A DNA stretch of 64,000 nt from Rhodocollybia butyracea. Lineage: Eukaryota > Basidiomycota > Agaricomycetes > Agaricales > Omphalotaceae. Position 1 is the stretch's first letter, and every line of letters starts with the position of its first letter. Positions 10,468 through 22,200 of this stretch are shown here, in pieces. The position numbers and the translations under genes were made by a program. Under the pieces are notes generated by a model that saw nothing but the letters and a program-made list of their open reading frames with translations, had not been told where the DNA came from and searched no databases. The stretch spans positions 1 to 64,000 of the forward strand of contig JADNRY010000318.1 of the NCBI GenBank assembly GCA_015501585.1. Direction: 5' to 3'.

Positions 10468-12379
10468 CAGAGGCCAAAGACGTGTATGCAGCAGAAACAT
10501 TACTTACCGCTGTAGGATCAATAACATTTTTCCTCTGCTTCCGCAAGTACCTCTTCACGCTCTTGCCCTTCCCCCGCATCTTCCTCTTCTCCCGTTCTTC
10601 CCTGTCGATCTTACCCTTACCATCCGCATTTTGCTCATCAGCGTCAGAAACAACCTCCTCCGTCACATCGGCTTTGCCCGACACCTGTAACCGTTCCGCA
10701 CGCGACAGACGACTGTAAGGGACTTCATTGGCGCGCGAGGAACCAGAACCACCTATGATTTAAATTTTTTTCAGTATGATATCGTACGGGTAAGAATTAC
10801 GAGTATGGATAAGTAGTCACCTGTGGTTGGGAGTTTCGTGGTCAGCTTTGAAGGCGGAGCCAAGGCTCCGACAAACTCTGGGTCAAGAGTGATCAGATCT
10901 GGTTGAACCTACGCGCCGGCAAAAAAAAAGAATCAGTAAGACAGCGACAACCAGCGATGTAACACCACGAACCTTGTCGAGCAAAGCTCGAACCTCCCTC
11001 TCCCTACGTCCCTTCACACCTTCATATAAGTCCAACCCCTCGCCGGTATCCATACCGCCTTCACCAGCTCCCGGAACAAGGATACTACTAGTTCCCTGTG
11101 CATGCCCGATAGCGAGAATATCCTGCAACGGCGCGAACCGCAGGGACGTGATCGGTCGATGCGATGCAGACGGCAGAGGATGGGTCATATACAGAGGCGG
11201 CTGCGACGGCGCGTTATGAACCGTTTTTATCGAGGGCGACGTATACATATTGACGCTGCCGCCGCTCGCAACAGCAAGCACGCCTTTCTGGCTCCACTCC
11301 ACTTCCGCATCTCCTTTGCCGCCGCTCCGCAGGCTCCATTCGCGCACGGCGCCTTTCCAGTTCCGACAGTCCCATACCTTAACGTGGCCGTCTTTTCCAG
11401 CGGTGGCCATGTACCGGCCGCCCTCGCTCGGGTCGACGGAAACACTCGCGACGGGCCCGAGGTGCGCGAGGACTTTGACAGCTGGATGCGGAAGATTCGG
11501 CGTCCACAGTGTGACACAGCCGTTCTGGTGTCCCAGATAAAGAACTGCGTTCTGCGGATTCTGTGCCAGGACTGAGCATGCGCCGAGCGCGGTACGATGC
11601 TCTGCGACGAGCTGGCCAGTAGACGTGTCTTGGTATTTCAGGTATCCGGCCGAGCCGACACTAGCAAGAAGCCAGTGATACGGTAAAAACTCCAGCCGTG
11701 TCGGACTAATGTGATCTTTAAGCTTGTGGATTTCAACGCCATCTCGATCGTAGATAAAAGTATATTTTTGCTGTGCGACGGCGTAGAATGAATGGTCCTG
11801 GAGAAAAACGATGTCCCTGCACGTTTCGCCTAGCTGCAGCTCGTTGTGTATAGCGCCTGTAAGGGTATCGAAAGAGGCAACATGGCCTGTTTTCCCTGCG
11901 ATGGCCATATGCCGTCCGTTCTTCGTGTATCGGATTCTGTAAGGCCCTCCATCGAGCTTCATTTCAACCCGCCCTCGCGCAGCCTCCGCTCCCGTCTCTC
12001 TACCAATTTCGCTCTGCGTGAGGCGCCATGTTCGTTCTAATGGGCCGTCAGTTTGTATAAACCCTGATTCCTCCGAAGGAAGCAAGTCTACTGCGTCCGA
12101 AAGCAGAGCTTGAGATTGGGCGATATGCGTTGCGGTTTTTACGAGAGAACGACGGAGGTTTTTGTTGGCGATGTGCTTATACGGTGAGGATTCTGTTGTT
12201 TCATTGGGCTGGGTTCGTAGAGATTTAGGAAGAGTCGTGTTTTTTACAATCGAGGCAGAGGTTTTGTCGGTTTTGACTGTTTTTGTGGAGGGCCCAGCTT
12301 TAGGTTGAGATGGCGCGGTCCTTTTTCGTTTTCCGGATAGTGGCTGGATCGCATCGGCTTTTGCTATGAGGGCGTCCAT
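10219..12379 (-). CDS. UTP7: U3 snoRNA-associated protein Utp7 (WDR46/BING4), SSU processome
   Basis: Four exons (10973..12379, 10821..10908, 10508..10752, 10219..10347) join in frame to 622 residues. The protein has a basic N-terminal region, a helical segment NLRRSLVKTATHIAQ, and a WD40 propeller (GRHMAIAGKTGHVASFD, ATAGKDGHVKVWD). It ends in the BING4CT region with LVPGAGE, LYEGVKGRREREVRALLDK and VQPDLITLDPEFVG, followed by a highly basic tail. These features identify Utp7, a nucleolar protein of the 90S pre-ribosome needed for 18S rRNA maturation. Length fits the human homologue. The frame is intact. The third intron contains a long AG/CT microsatellite. Confidence 0.95.
10433..10464. 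repeat. (AG)16 microsatellite in Utp7 intron 3
   Basis: Sixteen uninterrupted AG dinucleotides (CT on the coding strand), about 40 bp from the 5' splice site of the 160-bp intron 10348..10507. This intron is about three times longer than its neighbours. Confidence 0.95.
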
Positions 12380-12627
12380 GATGGAACGAAAAAAGCAGGC
12401 GTGAGAACGGGAGATCGGACCGCCAGAGGGATCAATTTGAAGTCGCTCTGGCTCAACTCTGGCTCTATCTCACAGGTACCTAGTTAGGTAGGTAACTACG
12501 GGATGCAACAGAAACGAGACGGCCTTGAAGCTTTGAAGCTTGAAGTGCAAGTACAAGATAGCCAAAGAAAGGTTTTGACTGAACGTACTTATCTTCATCG
12601 GGGCTCAATTGCGTATAGTTAAATAAT

Positions 12628-13452
12628 CACTACGCCAGCGTCAAAAAATATCGGGCGAAATTTTTTGCGAAATTATCCTTGTAATTACTTACCTTTTTCG
12701 GTATAAATGTCGCTCGAAATTCTCCGATAATTTCCTCTGAAAAATAGATTGTAATTCATTGTCTTTTTCAATACAAATTTCGTCTGTAATCTATTGTCTT
12801 TTTCGAGCGAAAAAGATAAGGAGATTGCTTATCTTTTTCGCCCGTGATTAATTGAAAATTTCGAGCGATATTTTTACAAGGTAATAATTGGACAATGATT
12901 GGGCAAGAATTGGGCAGCGCGATCATGTGATGTAGCTGTCGTAGCCTTTTGGCATAAATCTAACGTGTAAATACGGTAAACCAAGCAAATAGCCACACTG
13001 TAATGACATAAAGCTAAATAAGATATCGGTACAATCTCAAACTATCTTAGAAAGAGAATCCAAGACCGTTGATTGCGGCATGGTATATAACTTTCATGCC
13101 TCAGATAAGCCACATTTGGCAATGCTTGTCATATCTACATCACATGATGGAGCTACCAATTCTTGCCCAGTTCTTGCCCAATCATTGTCCAATTATTACC
13201 TTGTAAAAATATCGCTCGAAATTTTCAATTAATCACGGGCGAAAAAGATAAGCAATCTGCTTATCTTTTTCGCTCGAAAAAGACAATAGATTACAGACGA
13301 AATTTGTATTGAAAAAGACAATGAATTACAATCTATTTTTCAGAGGGAATTATTGGAGAATTTCGAGCGCCATTTATACCGAAAAAGGTAAGTAATTACA
13401 AGGATACTTTCGCAGAAAATTTCGCCCGATATTTTTTGACGCTGGCATAGTG
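12628..13452. mobile_element. CACTA-type MITE with long terminal inverted repeats
   Basis: The left end starts CACTACGCCAGCGTC and the right end, read inward, CACTATGCCAGCGTC. The inverted repeats extend about 310-320 bp on each side (12628 to about 12937; about 13133 to 13452), leaving a core of under 200 bp. The element is bounded by AAT at 12625-12627 and AAT at 13453-13455, a 3-bp target duplication. CACTA ends plus a 3-bp duplication define the superfamily. Each arm also contains smaller palindromes around the motif TTTTTCG. The element has no coding capacity. It sits between the Utp7 start and the NAD(P)-binding gene, so it may carry or disturb their promoters. Confidence 0.85.
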
Positions 13453-13557
13453 AATCGCATTCATGATGAGTATACAGTTGGACTCTGCAACCGACTCAGT
13501 TATGGCTCGATGGAAGATAAAGATGATATACCTGCTTCAGTAAAGTAGATCCATAGC

Positions 13558-14367
13558 TTACTCCTTTGATGAAACACGCTCGGAAACAACCCTATCAACT
13601 GCAGCTGCAATAGGCTCAGAACCACCGATTAAATCAATCCACAGCCCACCACCATTCTCCTTCTCCAGAAGCTCAACCGCAACAGCCGCGACATCCTGCC
13701 TCGTTATATTCCCCGCCAGCTTCGCTCTCCCAAGATCAACTTTCCCCATCCCAGGGCTATCCGAAAGCGCCCCAGGGCGTAAACAGATATCCACCCATCC
13801 TGACTTCGTACTCTTCCTACTTTCTTCGAATAGATACTCATCCGCAACAGTCTTAGCTTCACAGTACACTCCGATCATCTCCCAAGCGCGTTTGAATGTG
13901 GCTTTGTCGTCTTCTTCCCAGTATGAAGCTGGCGCGCGTCGACTGCTGCTGGCAGAGACCATAAGAAATTTCTTCACGGATGGAGCATCGAGGGACGCTT
14001 TTATGAAACGTTTAGCTGCGATCTCATCAACAGCTTTGGTACGCTCAGGGCCACCTTTGCCTCCTGCGCCTGAAAGCATCGTGAGATTAAGATTTATTCT
14101 TCAAGACTAGTCTCTGTACTTACCTGCGGACCAGACAACCCAATCGATTCCGTCCATAAGCTTCTTTGCACCTTCTTCATCTGTGTCTTCAATAGACGAA
14201 ACTACTAGGTTAATCGACGATGGATTTTCAGGATACTGGTCGCGAATCTCTTGTGCGTGATCTGGGTTGCGGATAATGGAAGTAATCTTGTGGTTGTGGG
14301 TAGCGAGGAGTCTGGTCATACGCAGAGCGACCTTGCCGTGTCCACCTAGGAGGAGTACTTGGACCAT
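13558..14367 (-). CDS. NAD(P)-binding Rossmann-fold protein (NmrA/atypical SDR type)
   Basis: Two exons (14124..14367 and 13558..14069, intron 54 bp) give 251 residues. The N-terminus MVQVLLLGGHGKVALRM carries the glycine-rich dinucleotide loop GGHGKVA. DWVVWSAGAGGKGG follows strand 4, and KFLMVSASSSRR and the C-terminal LRPGALSD match single-domain atypical short-chain dehydrogenases of the YwnB/NmrA kind. The active-site Tyr-x3-Lys of classical SDRs is replaced by YCEAK (Tyr-x3-Lys spacing retained), so reductase activity is possible but unproven. The frame and splice sites are intact. Substrate is unknown. Confidence 0.85.
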
Positions 14368-14518
14368 TGCTTTGAGAGAGTTGCTACTGTAAAGAAGCGC
14401 TCAAATACGTCATTTGTTAAGCAGATTCATTATGTAATCGGATTTAATCTTGGATTACTAGCTAGAGTCTAATCATCAAGTAAGTCAGTAGCGCTAGCCT
14501 CTGCAGCGGCAGCTTCAC

Positions 14519-14606
14519 ACTCACCTGAACATTTCCACCTCGTAAGGTCGCAAGTGAAATGTACTGACTTGACCCACCTCAAGTGGTCAAGTCATTTCAG
14601 GTGAGT
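14519..14606. repeat. three-way-junction palindrome
   Basis: An 11-bp perfect outer stem (ACTCACCTGAA 14519-14529 with TTCAGGTGAGT 14596-14606) encloses two inner hairpins: ACATTTC/GAAATGT (14529-14535 with 14556-14562) and TGACTTGACC/GGTCAAGTCA (14565-14574 with 14585-14594). The 88-bp unit would fold as a T or cloverleaf in single strands. No coding frame crosses it. It lies between the promoter of the Rossmann-fold gene and the end of the kinase pseudogene; function unknown. Confidence 0.7.
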
Positions 14607-14724
14607 CATTGTGTCTCAGCTGACTCGCGCTCACAGTATCGTGCAGTTACCTGGTATGATGGTTTAGTATATGCATTTTCTTAGCTATCATTTATCATTC
14701 TATACTCTGCCTCTTCTCTACCCT

Positions 14725-16125
14725 TCAAGAACACGGCATGTCGCAGAGGATCAAGCACGTCTCATGAAAGTTGTCCCAGTCCCGCCATTCCTCAACGTCT
14801 AATCCAGTCATCAAATCATCCAAAAGCTTGGCAATCTCCTGTGCACTCCCTCTGATCTCGGGTTCATACTAGAAAATTTGCCACAGTATCTTATCAGCCT
14901 TATCTCTATCAGCCTTTGCTGCTTCATCCAAATCAGGAAAAAGTCCCTATGGCCCAGGCAACCATAGATTGGCCCAAGATGGCCTTAGTGGCACAATCCC
15001 CATGTCAGAAAGCCACTTTGCATTCTCGTCGCGCTCTGGCGCTTTCCAATGCTGGAATGGATTGTCTGGATCCATGAGTAACAGCCACTTTTCATGCCAT
15101 TGCAAAGGCAGTGGACCAACCCAGTAGATCATTTTTGCGACCTGCTTTCCTTTGAAGGGAAAGAAACCGCCAGTCAGAAGGAAAAATACGATGACACCCA
15201 TTGCCCAAATGTCCGATGCAGGACTGGCAGCATGATCAAATAGGATTTCAGGAGCGGCATAAGCGCTAGGACAACATGAATTGTGTATTTTGGAATGGTC
15301 AGGAGACCATAGAAAGGCTTTGCCGAAGTCAGTGATTTTGACTTGGAGAGAGCTATGATTGGAGAAGCAGTGGGCCAAAGCGAATCGGAATCAGGATCTC
15401 CGGCCAAGTATTGAGGGATATGAGGATCCAACGAGTCTAAAGGATTGAGAGCAGTATCGCAGGTTTGGAGTTTTATCTTCTTGAGCTTGCCAAGGTATCA
15501 TTTTACATCTTCTTGGGACGCCCACAAAGATATGGCGTCGGTACAAAGAAGAATGTTCTTTAGATAGAGATCTATGGAAATTGAGGATTGAGTCAGGATA
15601 TTTGTGAAGAAACCGACCTCCATGGACAACACAATGCTTATGCAAATACCTAAGACCACGAGAGATCTGAGCTGCTACATGTTTAGCGAATCTAGTTCGG
15701 ATAGACCCATTGAAATGTTCCTCGACTAGACAGTCATCTAGACCTAAACACGGACCTAGCACTTCTGTTACAATGCACTGATGCATCCCATTTGGACCGT
15801 GGTGCTTAAATTTGTCTAGCAGATAAACAACAAAGTCTTTATTCCCATTATCGATATCCAAATTACTCAACTGCTGTAGATGATGGAAAACAGCTATCTC
15901 CGAAGCTACCTTGGTTGATTCCAAGACGACAATCTTGAGAGCTGCGAAACGATCCGTGAGAGAGTCCTTGATGAGCCACATGGTGGAATATGAGCCATGT
16001 CCAAGCTTATACACAACAGTGTACCGGTTGTTGTGAAATGTATCACCAAGATGAACTGGATGAAATCCACCTGGTTGGTAGCGTTTGACATTCTCGACTT
16101 CAAAAAAACGGTCAGCGACGAACAT
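14725..16125 (-). pseudogene. SRPK-like protein kinase pseudogene
   Basis: Read on the minus strand, the first 190 residues are an intact kinase N-lobe: LGHGSYSTMWL (glycine loop), FAALKIV (ATP-binding Lys) and the catalytic loop split by an intron, VVHG|DLYLKNIL. Downstream VKITDFGKAFL (DFG) and YAAPEILF with DIWAMGVIVFFLLTGG follow, as in fungal SRPK-like kinases. The frame is broken by a TGA at 15498-15500, a frame change near 15370, a TAG at 14947-14949 and another TAG at 14869-14871. The original stop is at about 14725. Four independent lesions make this a pseudogene. A 45-bp fragment of a related kinase gene reappears at 60676-60720 beside a copia LTR. Confidence 0.85.
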
Positions 16126-16228
16126 TATTGTGATGGTATTATAGGTAGATATTTATGACGAGAGCAGAACGAGAGCGTGTACTAAATAGGCGCACGCGCG
16201 AAACAATTCCGCACAAATTTGAAAAGTG

Positions 16229-16470
16229 CTAAAAGTTAAAAGGTTGTGCTTTACTCGAAATGTTCGATAATTGGTTCAGTAATACAACAACTCCTCCTCC
16301 TAATGTTATAGAAAACGAGCACGGTTGTATAAAGCACCTTATCAGATTTGATCCCGACGTTGTAGATACCGGGCTCGCGGAACTGGAATTGGTACTGGAA
16401 ATAGAGCGCTCAGAGCCACTACCGTCGGTGCCATTGATCGATTTCAAGCCACTACGCTAAAAATAAAAAG
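16229..16470 (-). pseudogene. partial copy of the 3' end of the Ser/Thr-rich gene
   Basis: This block resembles the sequence at about 17345-17560 (shared phrases GATAATTGGTTCAGTAATAC and CGAACGAGCACGG-like). It represents the last codons and 3' flank of the adjacent secreted Ser/Thr-rich gene. It is a truncated duplicate without a start. Confidence 0.6.
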
Positions 16471-17388
16471 TGCGGAGTTGCCTGTCAAGCTTCAAGGTAG
16501 AACTGGAAGTGTCGGTGCCATCTGTCGAGTTGCCACCTCTTCCAATGCCTCTTCCTGGTCATCTTCTTCCTCCCCAACCCACGAAAGTGGGAGTCGATAC
16601 CACATAAAAGTCTGTTCGAGTTTTGAATCCTTGTCAACGCCCATGACCTTTCGTGCCTGTTCTACTATGTCCTCTCTCGTCATTCCAGGGTGAGGAGGTG
16701 TGTTCCATACAGCTACCAGATAGAATTTGCCATTTTGCGCATATATGCCGCGTGGTGTGAGACTATAGATGATTAGTTTATATCATGATATATGATTTTT
16801 TTTAAAAGAAAAGGAGCGTACGCGTGAGGACCGTTCCAGCGAATCATTATTTCTTCGCTGTACCTGCCCCCAAGGGTGGTTTACGCCACCTAGATTACAA
16901 CTAAGCTGCTGTGGCGAACACACCCATCCAAGTCCATACAATGGAGTTTTTTTCCCATCAACTAAGGTGCCCCATAGCAATGGAGGATGGCGGGCACAGG
17001 GGAACCTGAAAAATCTGTTCAATTTAGTGTATTAGGCTGTTGAATTCTGGTGGCAGACTTTTCACCAGTGGAGGACATTTCAGTATTCACCTTGGTTGTA
17101 GTCATTGTGGTCGTAGACCCCTAACCCCTAACCCAATGATTTAAACAGGCAAGCTTGGTCATGGTCGCTCTCCGAGATCGGCAACGAGCGCCGCCTTTCG
17201 ACTTTTGAGTCCCCAGACGGTGTGGTGGACTTTGAGAGTAGGAGAGTTAGAGGTTCTGTGAGAACTGGATTGTTAGAGGAGATCATACTATGAGATGTAA
17301 TTCGTTAAGCAAATGCCATCGGCAAAATGTTAAGTATGTACTCTACTCGAAATGTTCAATAATTGGTTCAGTAATACAATCCCTCCTC
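16471..17388. other. remnants of unknown coding sequence; short telomere-like motif
   Basis: Minus-strand pieces read VAVWNTPPHPGMTREDIV continuing into an acidic Glu-rich segment (16492..16690), and, further upstream in the reading direction, LVDGKKTPLYGLGWVC (16783..17022). They are in different frames with stops between, so they look like a decayed gene that I do not recognise. At 17118-17134 the motif CCCCTAACCCCTAACCC resembles two and a half telomeric repeats. Nothing else is evident. Confidence 0.4.
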
Positions 17389-18697
17389 CTAGTATTCTAG
17401 CAAACGAGCACGGTTAAAGCGCCTTGTCGGATTTAATCCCGACGTCGTAGATGCCGGGCTCGCGAGAGAAGTGGAACTGGAATTTGCACTGGAAGTAGAG
17501 TTACTACCGTCGGTGCCGTTGGTCGATCCCGAAGCGCTGTTGCTGGAAGTGGAAGTAGAAAGTGGAGAGTTACCTGTCAATGTAGAACTGGAAGTTTCGG
17601 TGCCACTTGTCGTGTTGCTACTGGCAGTAAAAAGCGTGGAGTTGCCTGTCAAGGTAGAGCCGGAAGTTGTGCCATTTGTCGTGTTGCTACTGGAAGTACT
17701 ACCGATCAACGTAGAATTCCCTGTACCAGAATCGCATTGGTGCAATTGCAGTTATCGCCAGTCAAAGTGGTGTTATTCCCGCTGTTGCCCGAATCGCAGG
17801 AGCAATCACCTGTGGTCGTGGTATTCCCACTCGTGAAACAATTGCCACAAGAGTCGGTGGAATTTGTGTCTGAGCATGTATCACAAGAGCTAATCGTCGC
17901 GGTGGAATTCGTGTCGGTCGTTCCATCAGTAACGTTTGCCGTACTATTGGAGAGATTAACTCCCGAAGTTCCAGAGCATGAACAAGTGCTTATATCCGCA
18001 GTGGAACCATACGGACAAGTTCCATCTACACATCCGAGTCATTCAGTATTATATTCTCGTTCCAAAGAAAATATATTTTACTTGCGCCGAACGGTACCAC
18101 AGATCCATTCAAATTCGAGTAAAGCCCAGGAGATACACCCGAAGGTTGCGCATTGACAACCCCGTTCAACTCTGAATTCGCCGGAGAAGTGTGCAGTACA
18201 AGTTGGAAGGAACAACGCCCGTGATGGCTGCAGCTGCGTTTCGAGGAACCTGTCGGTATGCGACAGCATATGAGATCATACTGGCAGAGTTAGCAATACC
18301 AGAACTTTTGGCATAAAATATCATGTCGTCGGCGACATTCTGCTGCACGCAAGGGTCGGTTTTTGCGGAGAGGGCGTAGCCCCATCCTGACTGGCCTAGT
18401 CCGTAACAGACGTAGCTGGTGGCGACACTGACCCACTATCAGCGCATAGATTGCTCCAATCGCTGGCGTTGATGGAAGGCGCTGGGGAGATACGGGCGCC
18501 CCGGCGGTGGAGCAAGCAGAGGGAGGCAACACTTGACTTTGGGCATCGATTAGTGTAAGTTAAGCCAGTAGCAATACGAAGGACTAAGCCTACCTTTGCC
18601 TGGACGATATAGCCGAGGGGTGGACACCGCTCATTGGCATGGCTTCAACCATGTAGACGATGCCGAGAAGAAACAGAAGACGAGTGAAACTCTGCAT
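17389..18697 (-). pseudogene. secreted Ser/Thr/Asn-rich protein gene, frame-broken
   Basis: The start at 18697 begins MQSFTRLLFLLGIVYMVEA, a clear signal peptide. An intron (donor after ISSRQ) leads to a Cys-containing domain with VCYGLGQSGWGYALSAK, DPCVQQNVADDMIFYAK and AYRQVPRNAAAAITGVVPS. The C-terminal half is a low-complexity Ser/Thr/Asn tract (SNTTNGTTSGST-like repeats, Cys-Asn-Cys knots) typical of fungal cell-wall or GPI-anchored proteins. The pieces lie in three frames. At least three single-base shifts (near 18470, 18430 and 17750) separate them, besides a stop near 18166. It is either a young pseudogene or an indel-rich sequence stretch. A partial duplicate lies at 16229. Confidence 0.6.
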
Positions 18698-19265
18698 ACT
18701 GAAATTACAACAAAGAAAAAATGAAGAGTCCTTCAAGGATATAGTGCCACAGGCAAAATGAAAGGAAGAAAGAGGGCTAAGACGAAGAAAGGGAAAGAAA
18801 GAGAGATGATGATATTTGGTAGGCAAGAGCTCACGTCTTTATATTTGCCAGATTCTTGAGATATCGATAGCACCAGTGGAATGGTACCAGCGCTGCATAG
18901 GATGTACACTTTGGCAGTTCGCTGTCCGTTCTCATTCCAACAGCATGTCATACTTATTTTTATTCCAAGTTGAACTGGGTGTCTCCTGAGTGTCGATAGT
19001 CATGTCGGGTCATTTGAGGGGTTCGGAAGAGTGTGTGCTCCGTCCAGTGCCCGAACTGATGAAGTATGTCAGTAGGCAACGCTCTGAGCGCAGAGCGAAA
19101 CCCTGGCCCATTTTTAGATGAAGCACAGTCGATATACAGTTAGCGTACAAGTGTCAATCGTCGTCGATCCAACAACTACCTGGGCCGGTCCGGATCACGT
19201 GCTGATATGACGCGAGCAAAAATTTGAAAAATCAATCGCTTGGATTGCCATACCTTCAAGTCGAA
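18698..19265. other. intergenic region between divergent genes
   Basis: Shared 5' region of the secreted-protein gene (minus) and Utp21 (plus). A pyrimidine-rich stretch lies near 18760-18815 on the minus strand. No gene or repeat seen. Confidence 0.5.
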
Positions 19266-22200
19266 ATGTCCGTCGAAGACCCACCGTCCCCTCCGAGGAA
19301 ACGACAAAAGCAAGTCCAAAAGAAACTATCCAAACAAAAACATGAACCTCGTCTTTTCGTTCCTTTTCGAGCCCTGGGGCTAGTAACAAACCACATCCCA
19401 TTCGTTGTTCAAACTCGCTCCCATAAAGGCGCCACGATGGACCTCGGATACACATACTCACATGCCTAGGCAAGTCATGGGCACTTTGGAACGGGTCTAA
19501 AATGGATTTACTTTTCGTTGGTGCGTTACACCAAGATATCAATAACGAGCAGAATGTAATATGTGGAGTTTAGGTCCTGAAGTTGAAGAACAGATATCCA
19601 GCATGGTAATGGATGGAGATGCTGTATGGATAGCAACTGGGCCAAATATAATCAAGTATCTTCGAGGCAAAGAGGTTTGATTTAGCATCCCTTCGGGACG
19701 CGCATGTTTTGACGTTCCGTGGTAGGTTTCGCGACTAATTAATCCCCTTGGCGTCGTCTTGTCTTTCATAACCATATTTGGAACGCAGCTGCTTGCCTTG
19801 ACCGAAGATGGACGAAAAATGTTCTGCTGGGATGTAGCAGAGGGAGGTAGGCGCATCCTCATTCGTTCGCATGGTCTGGCAACTCACTCTATTCACAGCG
19901 CTGGAAGCAACCATCGAATTCGACAATGATTTTACTGCTACATATATCCTACATCCCGCCACCTATCTAAACAAGGTTCTTGTGTCCAGTAGTCAAGGTG
20001 CCATCCAGCTATGGAATATCCGATCCGAGTAGGTACATCTCTCGAACGTATAGACCTGGAATAACTAAGCATTTACTTTTTAGGACATGCATACACAAAT
20101 TCCCCTCTTCTTCCCTCTTATCTTCACCCAGCGATGCTTCAGGATCCGCTATCACTACTCTGACGCAGTCTTCCGCCATAGATGTAGTCGGAATCGGGTT
20201 TGCGTCGGGCGAAATATCCGTTTATGATGTACGGATGGACGAGCGGTTGATGAGAATGTTCATGGAAGGAGGCGGGGTTCGTGCTCTGGGTTTCCGAAGT
20301 GGTGTGTGGATTTACCTTTTTTTTCAGTTATCATGAATAACGACTTTTGTCGTTCTTTAGACGGACAGCCGATCATGGCTTCTGCCTCATCTCTAGGCCA
20401 TATCGCAATCTGGGACCTCAACGAAGGTGGCCGTCTGTTACATATGGTACGAGGTGCCCATGACGGTGCATCAGTGCTCTTGAATGGGTTCCTGGTCAAC
20501 CGGTTTTGATTACTTCTGGCGAAGACAACAGCGTCAAGGTCACAACTTTCTACTCGTTTCGTTATTTCGACTTATCCTGAATATAGCAATGGCTGTTTGA
20601 CTCACCTACAGCTGCTCCTCGGCTACTAAAATTCCGCTCTGGACATCATGCCCCTCCACATCTCATTCGGTATTACGGAGAAGATGGTAAACAACTTCTT
20701 ACTGCTTCCAGGGATCGCAGCCTGCGCTGTACCTCCGTTGTTCGTGATTCAAGATCGTTTGAGCTATCTCAGGGTAAGCCTTAAAGTCTGGCTATCATGT
20801 TAAGTTAATCTCTGCGTGTAGGATCACTTGCCAAAAAGGCTAGCAACTTGTCGATACCCGTCGCTAACCTGAAATTTCCACCAATTGCATCCATCTCTCA
20901 TTCTTCCTCGCGTACAAAAGATTGGGATGATATCCTTACGGCTCATTCCGACGAGACTTTTGCACGGACGTGGACAATGCAGAATAAGAAGTTGGGAAAA
21001 CACACCTTTGGATTCTCTGATAGTTCAAAGGGAAAAGGGAAGGAGCGTGCTCAGCCACTCGGCTCTGCGAAGGTTTTGAGTTTCGATTTCGCGCTATCTC
21101 CACCCACTCATCGTCGTTCACAGTCAGTTTGCGTTACTGCCTGCGGAAACTTCGGCTCGTGAGCTCTTCTACGGGGGACATACATATGTGGAATATGCAG
21201 TCAGGGATACGTCGGAGAACATTCCGTGTTGGACCATGCCCGCCTGAGGTTGCAGAACGCTCACCAACGACAGTAAAAACAAAAGATCGATCTGTCACTG
21301 GGATAGCAAGCGGATCCATTGAATACGGTGGTCATCGCAAGCACGCTGGATGGTACTATAAACGTATGTGTTGTTCAACTTATACTCTATCATTTTTTTT
21401 TCTAAAATCGCCATAGTTTTTTCGATTTCCACACCGCTCAGCTTGACCAAACCGTTGTGTTGCCCTCAGCTGCTGTATCCATATTACTCCAGCGAGACAG
21501 TGGGCTACTGGCCGTCGTATGTGACGACATGGTAGTGCGATTGGTGGATATAGAAACCAGAACAATTGTCAGGGAGTTTGGAGGTTTCCGAGGACGTGTG
21601 TTGGACATTGTACCGCTAATTGCTTCCCTTATCATTACTATAGCTAATGGCCCTCTTTCCAGACGTTTTCTCCCGACTCAAGGTGGATCATCACGACATC
21701 CTTGGACTCAATCATACGGACTTTCGATATACCGACTGGACGTTTAATCGATGCCTTCAAAACCTCTAGCGTAGCGACCAGTGTATCATTTTCGCCTACG
21801 AACGATTTCCTGGCGTCCTCTCACGTTGACAGCGTTGGTGTCTACCTCTGGTGAGCACGGTCTTCTCTAATTTTCCCTATGTGTATACCCACATTGTAAT
21901 AGGGCAAATCGGGCACAGTATAGCGAAGTCGCGTTCCAGACTATCATCGAGGATGAGATTGCGAATGTTGATCTTCCGTCAATGCAAGGCGTTGCTGAGG
22001 ATGAAGGTAATGTATACATCCGTTTGTTTGTGCTCCATGTCGCTGATAGCATACATAACAGCACTAGACTCCCTTTCTCCACTAGAAACACAAGCCGTAC
22101 AGGCCGATGTGTTTTCGACACCTCCCAAATTGGATGGCGATCTCATTACGCTGACGCTACTCCCGCGTACAAAATGGCAAACGCTACTCAATTTCGTGGT

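Noticed and set aside
10310..10718. Open frames across the CT/AG microsatellite in both orientations
   Set aside because: They read through intron 3 of Utp7; low-complexity translation only.
17118..17134. Interstitial telomere
   Set aside because: Only about two and a half TTAGGG-like units, surrounded by ordinary sequence; too short to claim.
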